Source of the DNA: Selenomonadaceae bacterium
GTDB taxonomy: Bacteria; Bacillota; Negativicutes; Selenomonadales; Selenomonadaceae
Direction of reading: 5' to 3'
Length of the DNA stretch: 7,616 bases
Assembly: GCA_016286075.1 (NCBI GenBank)
Contig: JAEERZ010000106.1
Span: forward strand, 1-7,616
Shown piece after piece: positions 1-6,340 of the stretch (its first letter is position 1; each line of letters opens with the position of its first letter). The notes beneath the pieces were generated by a model, which saw only the letters and a program-made list of their open reading frames with translations, searched no databases and had not been told where the DNA came from. A program made the translations under genes and the position numbers.

Positions 1-271
1 TATGCTTGTGAATCTGCCGTTCAAGTTTTTCCACCACGAGATCGATGGACGTATACATATCCATCGTAGCTTCCTCGCCGCGGAGCACAAAGCCGTTGTC
101 GATGGGAACCGTGACTTCCACTGTGTGCCGTCCCTTCGAGACCGTCAGGAGCACCGTGATTTCTCCGACCTTGTCAAAATACTTCGCAATTTTCCCGACG
201 CGCTTCTCAACGTAGTCCTTCAGCGCCGGCGTAACCTCCATATTTCTTCCTCTTACCGTGAATGTAGCCAT
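1..271 (-). CDS. hpf: Ribosome hibernation promoting factor (HPF/RaiA family), 3' end cut by window edge
   Basis: Ninety N-terminal residues are visible, starting MATFTVRGRNMEVTPALKDY and continuing through the S30AE-type beta-alpha-beta-beta-beta-alpha pattern to a helix containing YTSIDLVVEKLERQI, a hallmark stretch of the HPF/YfiA family. These proteins bind the 30S decoding region and stall or dimerise ribosomes in slow growth. The ATG start is supported by AAGGAGG at 280-286, eight bases upstream. The gene runs off the left edge, so it cannot be seen whether it is the long form (with a C-terminal dimerisation domain, usual in Firmicutes) or the short form. It follows the hybrid kinase gene by 80 bases. 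That gap is AT-rich and shows no clear GC-rich terminator. A TATTAT hexamer just upstream of the Shine-Dalgarno could be a -10 element, but I see no convincing -35. The family assignment is firm; the symbol (hpf or raiA) depends on form. Confidence 0.93.
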   Translation of the reverse strand, partial: MATFTVRGRNMEVTPALKDYVEKRVGKIAKYFDKVGEITVLLTVSKGRHTVEVTVPIDNGFVLRGEEATMDMYTSIDLVVEKLERQIHKH

Positions 272-351
272 TAAATAAGCCTCCTTTACGATAATACTGT
301 AATTATTATTTCTGCATTTCCGCTGAAAATCCTTCTTTTTTCAAAAAATCC

Positions 352-2994
352 TCATTTTAGCCAGAATCCGCGTTTTTCCGCCTCCTCGCAATACGCGTCG
401 TAAAGCGCCAGCGTCGGTTCGTGATGTTCTCGGATATAGGCGAGCTGCTTTTCCTTTTCCGCTTCCGGCCCGTCGAGATAAGCATGACCCGCCATCTCGA
501 GAGCCTTTGCCGCCTCAGAGAGCTTCTGTCCTCCGACGGAAAGCGCGGTGGATTTCAGCGCGTGGACATGGGTCGTGTAGTCTTCCCATTTACCGGCGTC
601 GTAAGCGTCGCAGATTTTCCCAAAAGTCTCTTCCTTGCGCTCGCAGAACATCTTGACAAACTCCTGGAACATCTCTTCCATATCTCCGCAATACTGCATG
701 CCGAGCGCCTTGTCGATTTCCGTGCCGTCGGAATCTGCCGCCGCGCCGTCCGCACTTTCTTCGGCTTTGCCGGCGGACTTTTCCTCCGGTGGCGGTGCAT
801 TCGTCGTTTCGACGATCTCCGATTTCGGTTCCTCCGCCTTGACTTCCGTCTCAGGCTCTGCTTCCTCCGGCTCGAGGATCTTGCTCTCAGGCAGATATTC
901 CTGAATCATGCGTTCCAGAAGCTTGCTGTTGATGGGCTTGGAAAGGTAATCGTTGAAGCCCTTTTCGAGGAACATTTCCCGCGCGCCTGCGATGGCGTTG
1001 GCGGTCAGCGCGATGAACGGCACGCCATGACACTTGCTCTCCGGCATCGCCTTTGCCCGTGCCAGCGTCTCGATACCGTCCATTTCCGGCATCATGTGGT
1101 CAAGGAAAACGATGTCGAATCTCTTTTCCGCAATCAGCCGCAGGCAATCCATACCACTCTGCGCTTTTGTAATCTTGATTTTCGTGGATTTCAGCAGACT
1201 CTCGAAAACGAAGAGATTCATGCTGTTGTCGTCGACGACCAGAACCTCGGCCTCAGGCGCGATAAAGCTTTCCTTGTATGCCTCCTCGCCCTTGATGAAG
1301 GTTTCGACGCGCTTCTCGAAATCGCCGATAGGCGTGGGATCGTTGACCTTCTGCGGCAGCGTAATGGTAAAGGTCGAACCCTCGCCGTAAACGCTTTCCA
1401 CGTCGATGTTGCCTTTCATCATCTCCACGAGACGGAGCGTAATGGAAAGGCCGAGACCCGTGCCTTCGACGTTGCGGTTCTTTTCCACGTCGAGCCGCTG
1501 GAATTTCGAGAACAGCTTGCCTTTGTCTTCCTCCTTGATCCCGAGTCCCGTATCGATGGACGCTACCCGAAGCAGCACGCCGTCGTCGGTCTTCTCACCT
1601 TGCACGTCGAAAGTCACGCTGCCTTCGGGCGTGTACTTGACCGCGTTGTTCAGGATATTGACAATGACCTGGCGAATGCGAACTTCGTCGCCGATCAGGC
1701 TGTCGGGAATCGTTTCGTCCACCTTGACGGCAAAAGCCAAGCCCTTTTGTTCCGCCTTGTAGCGAATCATATTCACGACATCGTTCAGCAGTGAGCTGAG
1801 CTGATACGTCGTCTCGACGATTTCCATCTTGCCGGACTCGATCTTGGAGAAATCCAAGATGTCGTTGATAAGGGAAAGCAGCGTTTCGCTGGCGCTCTTG
1901 ATGTTCCAAGAATATTTGCGAATCTGCTCGTCGTCCGCCTCGCGCCGGATCATCTCATTCATGCCTAAAACGGCGTTGATCGGCGTACGGATTTCATGGC
2001 TCATGCTGGCAAGGAAGGAACTCTTGGCCTGATTGGCCCGCTCCGCCTCTTCCTTCGCTTCCTTCAGTTCCTTGCTCTCCTCAGCCTGCAGCGCCGCCGT
2101 GAACGAATACAATGTAAAGACGCTGAACAGAAGAATCAACAGGCCGAATACCCAGAGCACCAAAAGATGGATTTTCGCCAGCCCGCTGGAAAAGAAGTCC
2201 CTGTCCGCATATCCGACGACCATGAAATTCCAGTTCTGTACCTCAGCCGCGCAGGGGAAATACTCGCCGCCCAGCTCGTTCGTAGTGACTGCCGCACCGC
2301 CGACCTTTTCGACCTCAGGCATCAGCCGGTCGAGGTCGATCAGCGTATGCTCGTCGTCCTTGTAGAAATGCCCGGAATCGGCGTTCCCGCCGTAATCGGC
2401 AACGACGCGGCCCGTGTCCCGCTCGCAGAGGAAAATGCGCCCCATGCCGACGCGGGACCCCAGCGGAAATCGCTCCGCCACCGTCTCGCTGCGGTAAAAT
2501 TTATACAGCACATAGCGGATATTTTCATTCTTCAGCACAGGCACCGTCACCAGCACGCCCCGCCCCGCATAGTTTCGGATAGAACGAGCGCCTCGGAAGC
2601 TGTACCCAATCTGTTCGCTGGCCTCTTTAAACATCGGTATGCCCGCCACCACGTTGCCTCCGTACTCGACGAGGCCGATAGTCGCCGACGGGTCACGGGC
2701 TGCCAGCGCGTCCATGAAAGCCGACGGGCGAAGATTTTCCCGCATGAAAAGGTCGCCCGCGTCCTCCAATTCCCGCGCCACGCTGTCAAGCTGCAGCGTC
2801 AGGTCGTTGGCCGCGTCCTCGGTCTTGTCCCTCACAAAATGCGTCGCCTCAAAGTCGATCAGCACATTCATTTTCCAATGGACGAGAATACCGATGCTGG
2901 CGATAATGAGAACAAACACGGCAAAGGACAGGAGGAGCCGCGCGGCGAAGCTGAATATATTTTTCTCTTTGCTTGCTGCCGCTTCCTTATTCAA
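352..2994 (-). CDS. Hybrid sensor histidine kinase with REC and HPt domains (880 aa)
   Basis: This is a two-pass membrane kinase carrying a complete His-Asp-His relay. Residues about 17-40 and 275-300 are hydrophobic membrane helices. Residues about 42-272 form an extracytoplasmic sensor region that looks Cache-like (e.g. GRGVLVTVPVL near 144-154), though that fold call is tentative. A charged coiled-coil linker (303-322) leads to HisKA, with MSHEIRTP giving phospho-His333. The ATPase domain has an N box (N446/N450), G1 box DTGLG (481-485) and G2 box GTGLGL (511-516). The receiver (about 583-700) has D588/D589, phosphoacceptor D632, T664 and K686. A low-complexity Glu/Pro/Ala linker (about 704-757) precedes an HPt domain with H811 in HALKS. 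All catalytic residues look intact. The start is TTG, overlapping the end of the BMP-like gene by 8 bases and backed by an AAAGGGGG site. Being the last gene of the EIIC-BMP-kinase operon suggests that it reads the state of those two proteins. No output domain is present, so phosphate must pass from HPt to a separate regulator. Confidence 0.97.
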   Translation of the reverse strand: MNKEAAASKEKNIFSFAARLLLSFAVFVLIIASIGILVHWKMNVLIDFEATHFVRDKTEDAANDLTLQLDSVARELEDAGDLFMRENLRPSAFMDALAARDPSATIGLVEYGGNVVAGIPMFKEASEQIGYSFRGARSIRNYAGRGVLVTVPVLKNENIRYVLYKFYRSETVAERFPLGSRVGMGRIFLCERDTGRVVADYGGNADSGHFYKDDEHTLIDLDRLMPEVEKVGGAAVTTNELGGEYFPCAAEVQNWNFMVVGYADRDFFSSGLAKIHLLVLWVFGLLILLFSVFTLYSFTAALQAEESKELKEAKEEAERANQAKSSFLASMSHEIRTPINAVLGMNEMIRREADDEQIRKYSWNIKSASETLLSLINDILDFSKIESGKMEIVETTYQLSSLLNDVVNMIRYKAEQKGLAFAVKVDETIPDSLIGDEVRIRQVIVNILNNAVKYTPEGSVTFDVQGEKTDDGVLLRVASIDTGLGIKEEDKGKLFSKFQRLDVEKNRNVEGTGLGLSITLRLVEMMKGNIDVESVYGEGSTFTITLPQKVNDPTPIGDFEKRVETFIKGEEAYKESFIAPEAEVLVVDDNSMNLFVFESLLKSTKIKITKAQSGMDCLRLIAEKRFDIVFLDHMMPEMDGIETLARAKAMPESKCHGVPFIALTANAIAGAREMFLEKGFNDYLSKPINSKLLERMIQEYLPESKILEPEEAEPETEVKAEEPKSEIVETTNAPPPEEKSAGKAEESADGAAADSDGTEIDKALGMQYCGDMEEMFQEFVKMFCERKEETFGKICDAYDAGKWEDYTTHVHALKSTALSVGGQKLSEAAKALEMAGHAYLDGPEAEKEKQLAYIREHHEPTLALYDAYCEEAEKRGFWLK

Positions 2995-4108
2995 CCTGCT
3001 CGACCCCCTTTACCAGCCAGTTCATATAAACCCGCAAATATTCGTTGCTCAAGATTTCCTTCGCATCGCACCGCTTCACGCCGTTGTTGTCGTAAATCTC
3101 CCCGCCGTAAATCAGGCGCTCTCCTTTTGCCCGATCCCTGACGGAACGGGTGATGTCCTCCCGTGCCCGCGGCGTCACCCTTTCGCTGAGCGGCGCGACG
3201 GACACGATATGCTCAAGAAAGCCCTGCCAAAGATAGTTGTTCGCGTTCGCCATGCGCCCTTTGCGTACATGCCGGCTCAAAAGGTTGTGATAGACCGTCC
3301 TCCAGTCCGACTGCACGGCGGTCAGACAATGCGTATGTTCCGGGTGAACCTCATGAGCGTCGATGTAGTCGATGTCCCGCCGCTCGGCGGCATCCGCCAC
3401 CGTACGTCCGTCCTGCTGGTAGGAAAGCACATCCACGCTTTCCATCGCCAACGCATCCACCGCCGCACGCTCCCGTTCCGGCGTATCCCAATCGCTGGAC
3501 CATGCCACTTTGATATGCGCCGCTGGGTTCGCGCGCTTCACGCCGATGGTGAAGGCGTTCAGCCCCCGATTGACCTCCACGCAAGGGAACGGCGCGACAT
3601 AACCGACGACGCCCGTCTCCGTCTGGTAGCCGGCAATCAGCCCTGCCAGATATTGCACTTCGAAAAGCCGCGTCGAGCAGGACAGCATGTTGTCCTCGGA
3701 AAACTCCGTCGTCTGCAAAATGAATTCCATTTTCGGATACTGCCGGAAAAGTTCCCGAAGTTCCGGCGGATACCGGTGCATAGTGACCACGACGCGCTGA
3801 ACGCCCTGCGCGGCGAGACTGTCGATGATTTTTTTGTAATCGCCGAGCGACCGGCTCACATTCTCCTTCACGATGACGTCCATGCCCAGCTCCTTCGCCG
3901 CGTCGCGAAGCCCCTCATACTGCACTTTATTCCAGCCGTCTTGATCCTTCGAGCCTCGCATGATCATGCCGATTTTCGGACGCGACTGCCTTGGCTCCGT
4001 ATGGAACTGCGCCACCGAAACGCCGATGCAAAGAAGGATCAGGAGCGCCAATCCCAAGATGAAATGCCGCTGGCGCTTTTCCAGCCGCTTCTCTTCCGAT
4101 ATTTTCAC
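2987..4108 (-). CDS. Membrane-anchored BMP/PnrA-family periplasmic binding protein (373 aa)
   Basis: This is a solute-binding protein of the basic membrane protein (BMP/Med/PnrA) family, whose characterised members bind nucleosides. A basic N-terminus (1-15) is followed by one hydrophobic helix (about 16-35) and then a periplasmic-binding fold. It starts at KIGMIMRGSKDQDGWN (45-60), continues with a helix holding YEGLRDAAKELG, and has the family-typical hinge stretch about 149-195 (YLAGLIAGYQTETGVVGYV, then RGLNAFTIGVKRANP) and the later PEHTHCLTAVQSDW segment (256-269). The Cys in LLCIG does not sit in a convincing lipobox, so I read the helix as an uncleaved anchor, with a cleaved signal or atypical lipoprotein as alternatives. 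The start is GTG and overlaps the EIIC-like gene by 4 bases (GTGA), with AAAGGAGGA six bases upstream, which indicates translational coupling. The 3' end overlaps the kinase gene by 8 bases. No ABC permease or ATPase gene is visible, which favours a receptor role over uptake. The ligand is unknown. Confidence 0.87.
   Translation of the reverse strand: MKISEEKRLEKRQRHFILGLALLILLCIGVSVAQFHTEPRQSRPKIGMIMRGSKDQDGWNKVQYEGLRDAAKELGMDVIVKENVSRSLGDYKKIIDSLAAQGVQRVVVTMHRYPPELRELFRQYPKMEFILQTTEFSEDNMLSCSTRLFEVQYLAGLIAGYQTETGVVGYVAPFPCVEVNRGLNAFTIGVKRANPAAHIKVAWSSDWDTPERERAAVDALAMESVDVLSYQQDGRTVADAAERRDIDYIDAHEVHPEHTHCLTAVQSDWRTVYHNLLSRHVRKGRMANANNYLWQGFLEHIVSVAPLSERVTPRAREDITRSVRDRAKGERLIYGGEIYDNNGVKRCDAKEILSNEYLRVYMNWLVKGVEQVE
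3004..3011 (-). promoter_or_regulatory. Shine-Dalgarno deciding the TTG start of the hybrid kinase
   Basis: AAAGGGGG lies nine bases upstream of the TTG, within the 3' end of the BMP-like gene. It justifies the rare TTG start. The resulting N-terminus is a short charged stretch before the first membrane helix, as expected for such kinases. Confidence 0.7.
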
Positions 4109-5454
4109 GGCGCGTCCTCCTTTCCGCCCTCCGCTGCATTGATGCGGTTCGTCACGATGACGAAGGGCGCGTAGATGAACACGTCAAGAATAAAGACGAC
4201 AAGATGCAGTACGCCGCCCATCAGGGAGCCCGTCCCCAAGACGCCGCTCAACACCACCGGCACCGTGCCCGCCGTAGCGAACTGGAATACCGGCACGATA
4301 CCCCACGAAACCGCCGCCCAGCCCACCACCGTATTCGCCAGCGGCGCGACCAAAAACGGCAGCAGGAACGAGGGATTCAAAACTACGGGCAAGCAGAAGA
4401 AAAACGGCAATGAAATATTGAACACGAGGAACGGCAGCATGAACCAGGTCACGCTCCGCCACCGCCGGTTCGCGGAAAAAACCAGCACCGCCGCCGCCAT
4501 CGCCAAAACGTGGACGTCCGCCGTGCGGAAAAACTCGCTGGTGAACACATAACCCTGGGCCAAGCTGTCCCCCTGGGCGAACATGGAGGCCGCCGCCGTC
4601 GCCTGGTTTGCGAGCTGCGCGGGCCAATAAGCGAAATCGCGGAAAATCTCGATGAAGCTGTCCCCGAAGAGTCCGCACCACCACAAAAGCCATGTCGCGC
4701 CTTGATACAGCAACGCAAACACCAGCGTCTGGGACGCAGGGCGGAACGTCGTTTGTACGAAATAATCAATCTCGGTGTACGAAGCCACAAACAGCCGCGT
4801 CACCACAATACTGAAGAGCAGGAATGAAACGAGCGTCAGGGCCGCCGGAACGCACAGCTCCAACGGCTTTATCACTCGCTCAGGCAATGAGTCCGGCACG
4901 CGCATCCGAAGGCGTGGAAAGCGGTCGAGCCATGACAAAATACGCGATGAAAGCACCGCGAACAAGAACGCCGACGGCACCCGAATCGGAGGATGGCCCA
5001 AAAGCTCCGAGGCGCCGCTGACAAATTCCGCTTCCATCTGCGTGAACATTAAAAAGCCCCCCAGCGCGCAAAACGCCGCCAGGGACTTATCCCCGCCCCA
5101 AATCTTCGTGAGCTGGATTGCCAGCGTCATCGTCAGGAACATCAGCAGCAATATATAGCTGAAGCTTATAGCCTCCGAAAACAGGTGGAAGAATCGGTAA
5201 AAAGCCGTCGCCTGATACTCCTCGCCATAGAGGCCGCCCGTAATCACCGCGCCGAGGCTCATGCCGTTCTCTCCCATGACAGGCCCTTCGGGATCGAGAA
5301 CCGCCCACTGAATGATGCGCAAAACATACAGCACGATAATGAAAGGAATCAGCCGATAAAACGTGTCGCGAATCGCCATCATATACTTGTTTCCGGAAAA
5401 ATGTCCAGCCCACGGGACGAAGGAACGCTCCACCCAGTCAAAAAACTGCTCCAC
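4105..5454 (-). CDS. PTS EIIC-like membrane protein (lactose/cellobiose CelB/ChbC type), likely catalytically inactive
   Basis: This 449-residue, very hydrophobic protein has about ten membrane segments and the layout of CelB/ChbC-type EIIC permeases. The N-terminal helix FFDWVERSFVPWAGHF leads to NKYMMAIRDTFYRLIPFII (22-40), matching the family's AIRDGF...PFIIVGS region. WWCGLFG (258-264) aligns with the family's W..GIHG, and FNISLPFFF (345-353) followed by LPVVLNPSFLLPFLVAPLAN (355-374) aligns with FNINEPIIFGLPIVLNP. The His of GIHG and the Glu of NEP, which contact the sugar in Bacillus ChbC, are replaced here by Phe263 and Leu349. With no EIIA or EIIB nearby, phosphorylating sugar transport seems unlikely; a sensing or facilitator role is inferred. 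The GTG start is fixed by an in-frame TAA two codons upstream and a purine-rich Shine-Dalgarno. It is the first gene of the operon with the BMP-like protein and hybrid kinase. The family call rests on motif pattern, so distant EIIC-like membership is the main caveat. Confidence 0.83.
   Translation of the reverse strand: MEQFFDWVERSFVPWAGHFSGNKYMMAIRDTFYRLIPFIIVLYVLRIIQWAVLDPEGPVMGENGMSLGAVITGGLYGEEYQATAFYRFFHLFSEAISFSYILLLMFLTMTLAIQLTKIWGGDKSLAAFCALGGFLMFTQMEAEFVSGASELLGHPPIRVPSAFLFAVLSSRILSWLDRFPRLRMRVPDSLPERVIKPLELCVPAALTLVSFLLFSIVVTRLFVASYTEIDYFVQTTFRPASQTLVFALLYQGATWLLWWCGLFGDSFIEIFRDFAYWPAQLANQATAAASMFAQGDSLAQGYVFTSEFFRTADVHVLAMAAAVLVFSANRRWRSVTWFMLPFLVFNISLPFFFCLPVVLNPSFLLPFLVAPLANTVVGWAAVSWGIVPVFQFATAGTVPVVLSGVLGTGSLMGGVLHLVVFILDVFIYAPFVIVTNRINAAEGGKEDAP
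4115..4123 (-). promoter_or_regulatory. Shine-Dalgarno deciding the GTG start of the BMP-like gene
   Basis: AAAGGAGGA lies six bases upstream of the GTG, inside the last codons of the EIIC-like gene (GGKEDAP). The stop and start share the bases GTGA, a classic termination-reinitiation arrangement. Confidence 0.85.
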
Positions 5455-5460
5455 GTTTTA

Positions 5461-5472
5461 TCTCCCCCCTTT
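5461..5472 (-). promoter_or_regulatory. Shine-Dalgarno deciding the GTG start of the EIIC-like gene
   Basis: A purine run AAAGGGGGGAGA ends six bases before the GTG. Two codons upstream of the GTG there is an in-frame TAA, so no earlier start is possible. The run of six G gives several possible registers with the anti-Shine-Dalgarno. Confidence 0.75.
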
Positions 5473-5489
5473 CGCTCGTCTGTAAGTCC

Positions 5490-5519
5490 ATCATAATTTC
5501 AATCTGAAAAATACGCCAA
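5490..5519 (-). promoter_or_regulatory. Candidate sigma-70 promoter of the EIIC-BMP-kinase operon
   Basis: On the minus strand TTGGCG (5514-5519, 4/6 to the -35 consensus) is separated by 18 bases from TATGAT (5490-5495, 5/6 to the -10 consensus). Transcription would begin near 5483 and leave a leader of about 28 bases that contains the Shine-Dalgarno. The -35 lies right after an imperfect hairpin. The call is plausible but not compelling, and read-through from the response regulator gene is the alternative. Confidence 0.45.
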
Positions 5520-5558
5520 AACAAAGTGTGGAGCAATTACTATTTAACTCCTCACTTT
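5518..5558 (-). terminator. Imperfect hairpin after the response regulator gene, possible weak terminator
   Basis: Arms 5548-5558 and 5523-5533 pair over eleven positions with a single A-A mismatch on the minus strand (AAAGTGAGGAG against CTCCACACTTT). They enclose a 14-base loop, and a broken T tract (TTTGTTTT) covers the end of the stem and the bases after it. The long loop and interrupted T tract make it a weak terminator at best. It could instead be an operator, since it adjoins the -35 of the candidate operon promoter. Confidence 0.45.
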
Positions 5559-5560
5559 TT

Positions 5561-5938
5561 TCACTTCTTCTTCGCCAGCGCCTGGCTCACTCTGTCCAGC
5601 AAATCCTGCGGCATGAACGGCTTCTTGATATAATCGGCGACGCCCATCATGCCCGCCTTGATAACCGTATCCCGGTCCGAGGACGCCGTCAGGAAAATCA
5701 CGGCGACGTCTTTCATGTCCTCGCGCTTGCGTATCATCTCCAGCGTTTTCAAACCGTTCATCACCGGCATTTGAAAATCGAGCAGAACGAGATCGACTTT
5801 TTCCTGCTGCAACGTATCAATGGCCTTCAATCCTGAATCTGCCAACAACACCTTAATATCCTTCATGTCTTTTTTTAAAATGAATTCTGCCATTTTCAGG
5901 TTCATATCGTCGTCGTCCACGACAAGAATCGTTGCCAT
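5561..5938 (-). CDS. Single-domain (receiver-only) response regulator, 125 aa
   Basis: This is a stand-alone CheY-type receiver with the full phosphorylation set: acidic pocket in VVDDDD (D8/D9), phosphoacceptor D54 in LLDFQMPVMNG, T84 in FLTAS and K106 in IKKPF. The protein ends about 15 residues after KKP with a lysine tail, so there is no DNA-binding or enzymatic output domain. It would act by protein-protein contact, as a phosphate carrier or as a phosphate sink. The ATG start (MATILVV) is chosen because GGAGGAA (5945-5951) sits six bases upstream. A longer TTG start would only add residues outside the fold. Its position directly upstream of the EIIC-BMP-hybrid kinase operon, 106 bases away and on the same strand, makes it the obvious candidate partner of that kinase's HPt domain, but this is inferred from proximity. 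No convincing promoter was found in the 95 bases upstream. Confidence 0.96.
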   Translation of the reverse strand: MATILVVDDDDMNLKMAEFILKKDMKDIKVLLADSGLKAIDTLQQEKVDLVLLDFQMPVMNGLKTLEMIRKREDMKDVAVIFLTASSDRDTVIKAGMMGVADYIKKPFMPQDLLDRVSQALAKKK

Positions 5939-5944
5939 CGCGCG

Positions 5945-5951
5945 TTCCTCC
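5945..5951 (-). promoter_or_regulatory. Shine-Dalgarno deciding the ATG start of the response regulator
   Basis: GGAGGAA sits six bases before the ATG of MATILVV. The alternative upstream TTG at 5962 has no comparable site. Confidence 0.8.
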
Positions 5952-6013
5952 GTTTCGTGCAAAATACCATGTTATGATAATTCGCCGTGTCCGCCCGTTT
6001 TCCTGCCGCCGCG

Positions 6014-6069
6014 AAAAAAAAACCGAACCAACGAAAAAGCCCGGCCTTCAAAAGACCGGGCTGCGTTGG
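6014..6069 (-). terminator. Intrinsic terminator of the cold-shock gene, possibly two-stage
   Basis: On the minus strand AGCCCGGTCTT and AAGGCCGGGCT (6052-6062 and 6038-6048) form an 11-pair stem with one G-T wobble and a three-base loop, followed by TTTT (6034-6037). An outer pair of arms, CCAACG and CGTTGG (6064-6069 and 6028-6033), can extend the stem across that T tract. A second tract of nine T (6014-6022) follows. It starts about 20 bases after the cold-shock stop codon. Confidence 0.9.
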
Positions 6070-6087
6070 CTTTATGAATTGCGGAGC

Positions 6088-6285
6088 TTACTTCTTGACG
6101 ACGTTCGCCGCTTGCGGGCCCCTCGCTCCCTCGACGATCTCGAACTCGACTTCCTGCCCTTCTACCAAAGTCTTGAAACCCTCGTCCTGAATCGCCGAGA
6201 AATGAACAAATACGTCGCCGCCGTCCTCTCGCTCAATAAATCCGTAACCTTTTTCCGCGCTAAACCATTTGACTTTACCAACCAT
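6088..6285 (-). CDS. cspA: Cold-shock protein (CspA family), 65 aa
   Basis: A complete cold-shock domain protein, a small OB-fold RNA/ssDNA-binding protein that acts as an RNA chaperone. It has the usual start GKVKWFSAEKGYGFIE, with RNP1 at KGYGFIE (12-18) and RNP2 at VFVHFS (25-30), and the typical C-terminal EGQEVEFEIVEGARGPQAAN. Its length matches the 65-70 residues normal for the family. The ATG start is preceded by AGGAGGAGAG (6294-6303), ending eight bases upstream. It is transcribed alone: a perfect consensus promoter lies upstream and a strong terminator downstream. The leader of about 48 bases is much shorter than the long thermosensing leader of E. coli cspA, so a constitutive, high-level role is likely, but that is inference. 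The symbol is by family only, since genomes usually carry several paralogues. Confidence 0.97.
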   Translation of the reverse strand: MVGKVKWFSAEKGYGFIEREDGGDVFVHFSAIQDEGFKTLVEGQEVEFEIVEGARGPQAANVVKK

Positions 6286-6340
6286 AACTGAAACTCTCCT
6301 CCTAAGTGAATGAACTGGCTTTCCTATCGAGCCTCAGTTT

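Noticed and set aside
421..1794. Long plus-strand open frame (457 codons) opposite the hybrid kinase
   Set aside because: It is fully antisense to a gene with intact kinase, receiver and HPt motifs. Its translation is rich in Arg/His/Leu/Phe with no family pattern, as expected from a mirror of biased codons.
1996..4174. Plus-strand open frames of 381 and 511 codons (1996-3141 and 2639-4174)
   Set aside because: They overlap each other and are antisense to the kinase and BMP-like genes. No domains or credible ribosome sites are seen, so they are shadow frames.
4105..5454. Ordinary cellobiose/lactose PTS permease gene
   Set aside because: The GIHG His and NEP Glu are replaced and no EIIA, EIIB, glycosidase or PTS regulator gene accompanies it.
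5939..5962. Upstream TTG start for the response regulator adding eight residues
   Set aside because: The good Shine-Dalgarno sits directly before the ATG of MATILVV, and the extra residues fall within and upstream of that site and outside the receiver fold.
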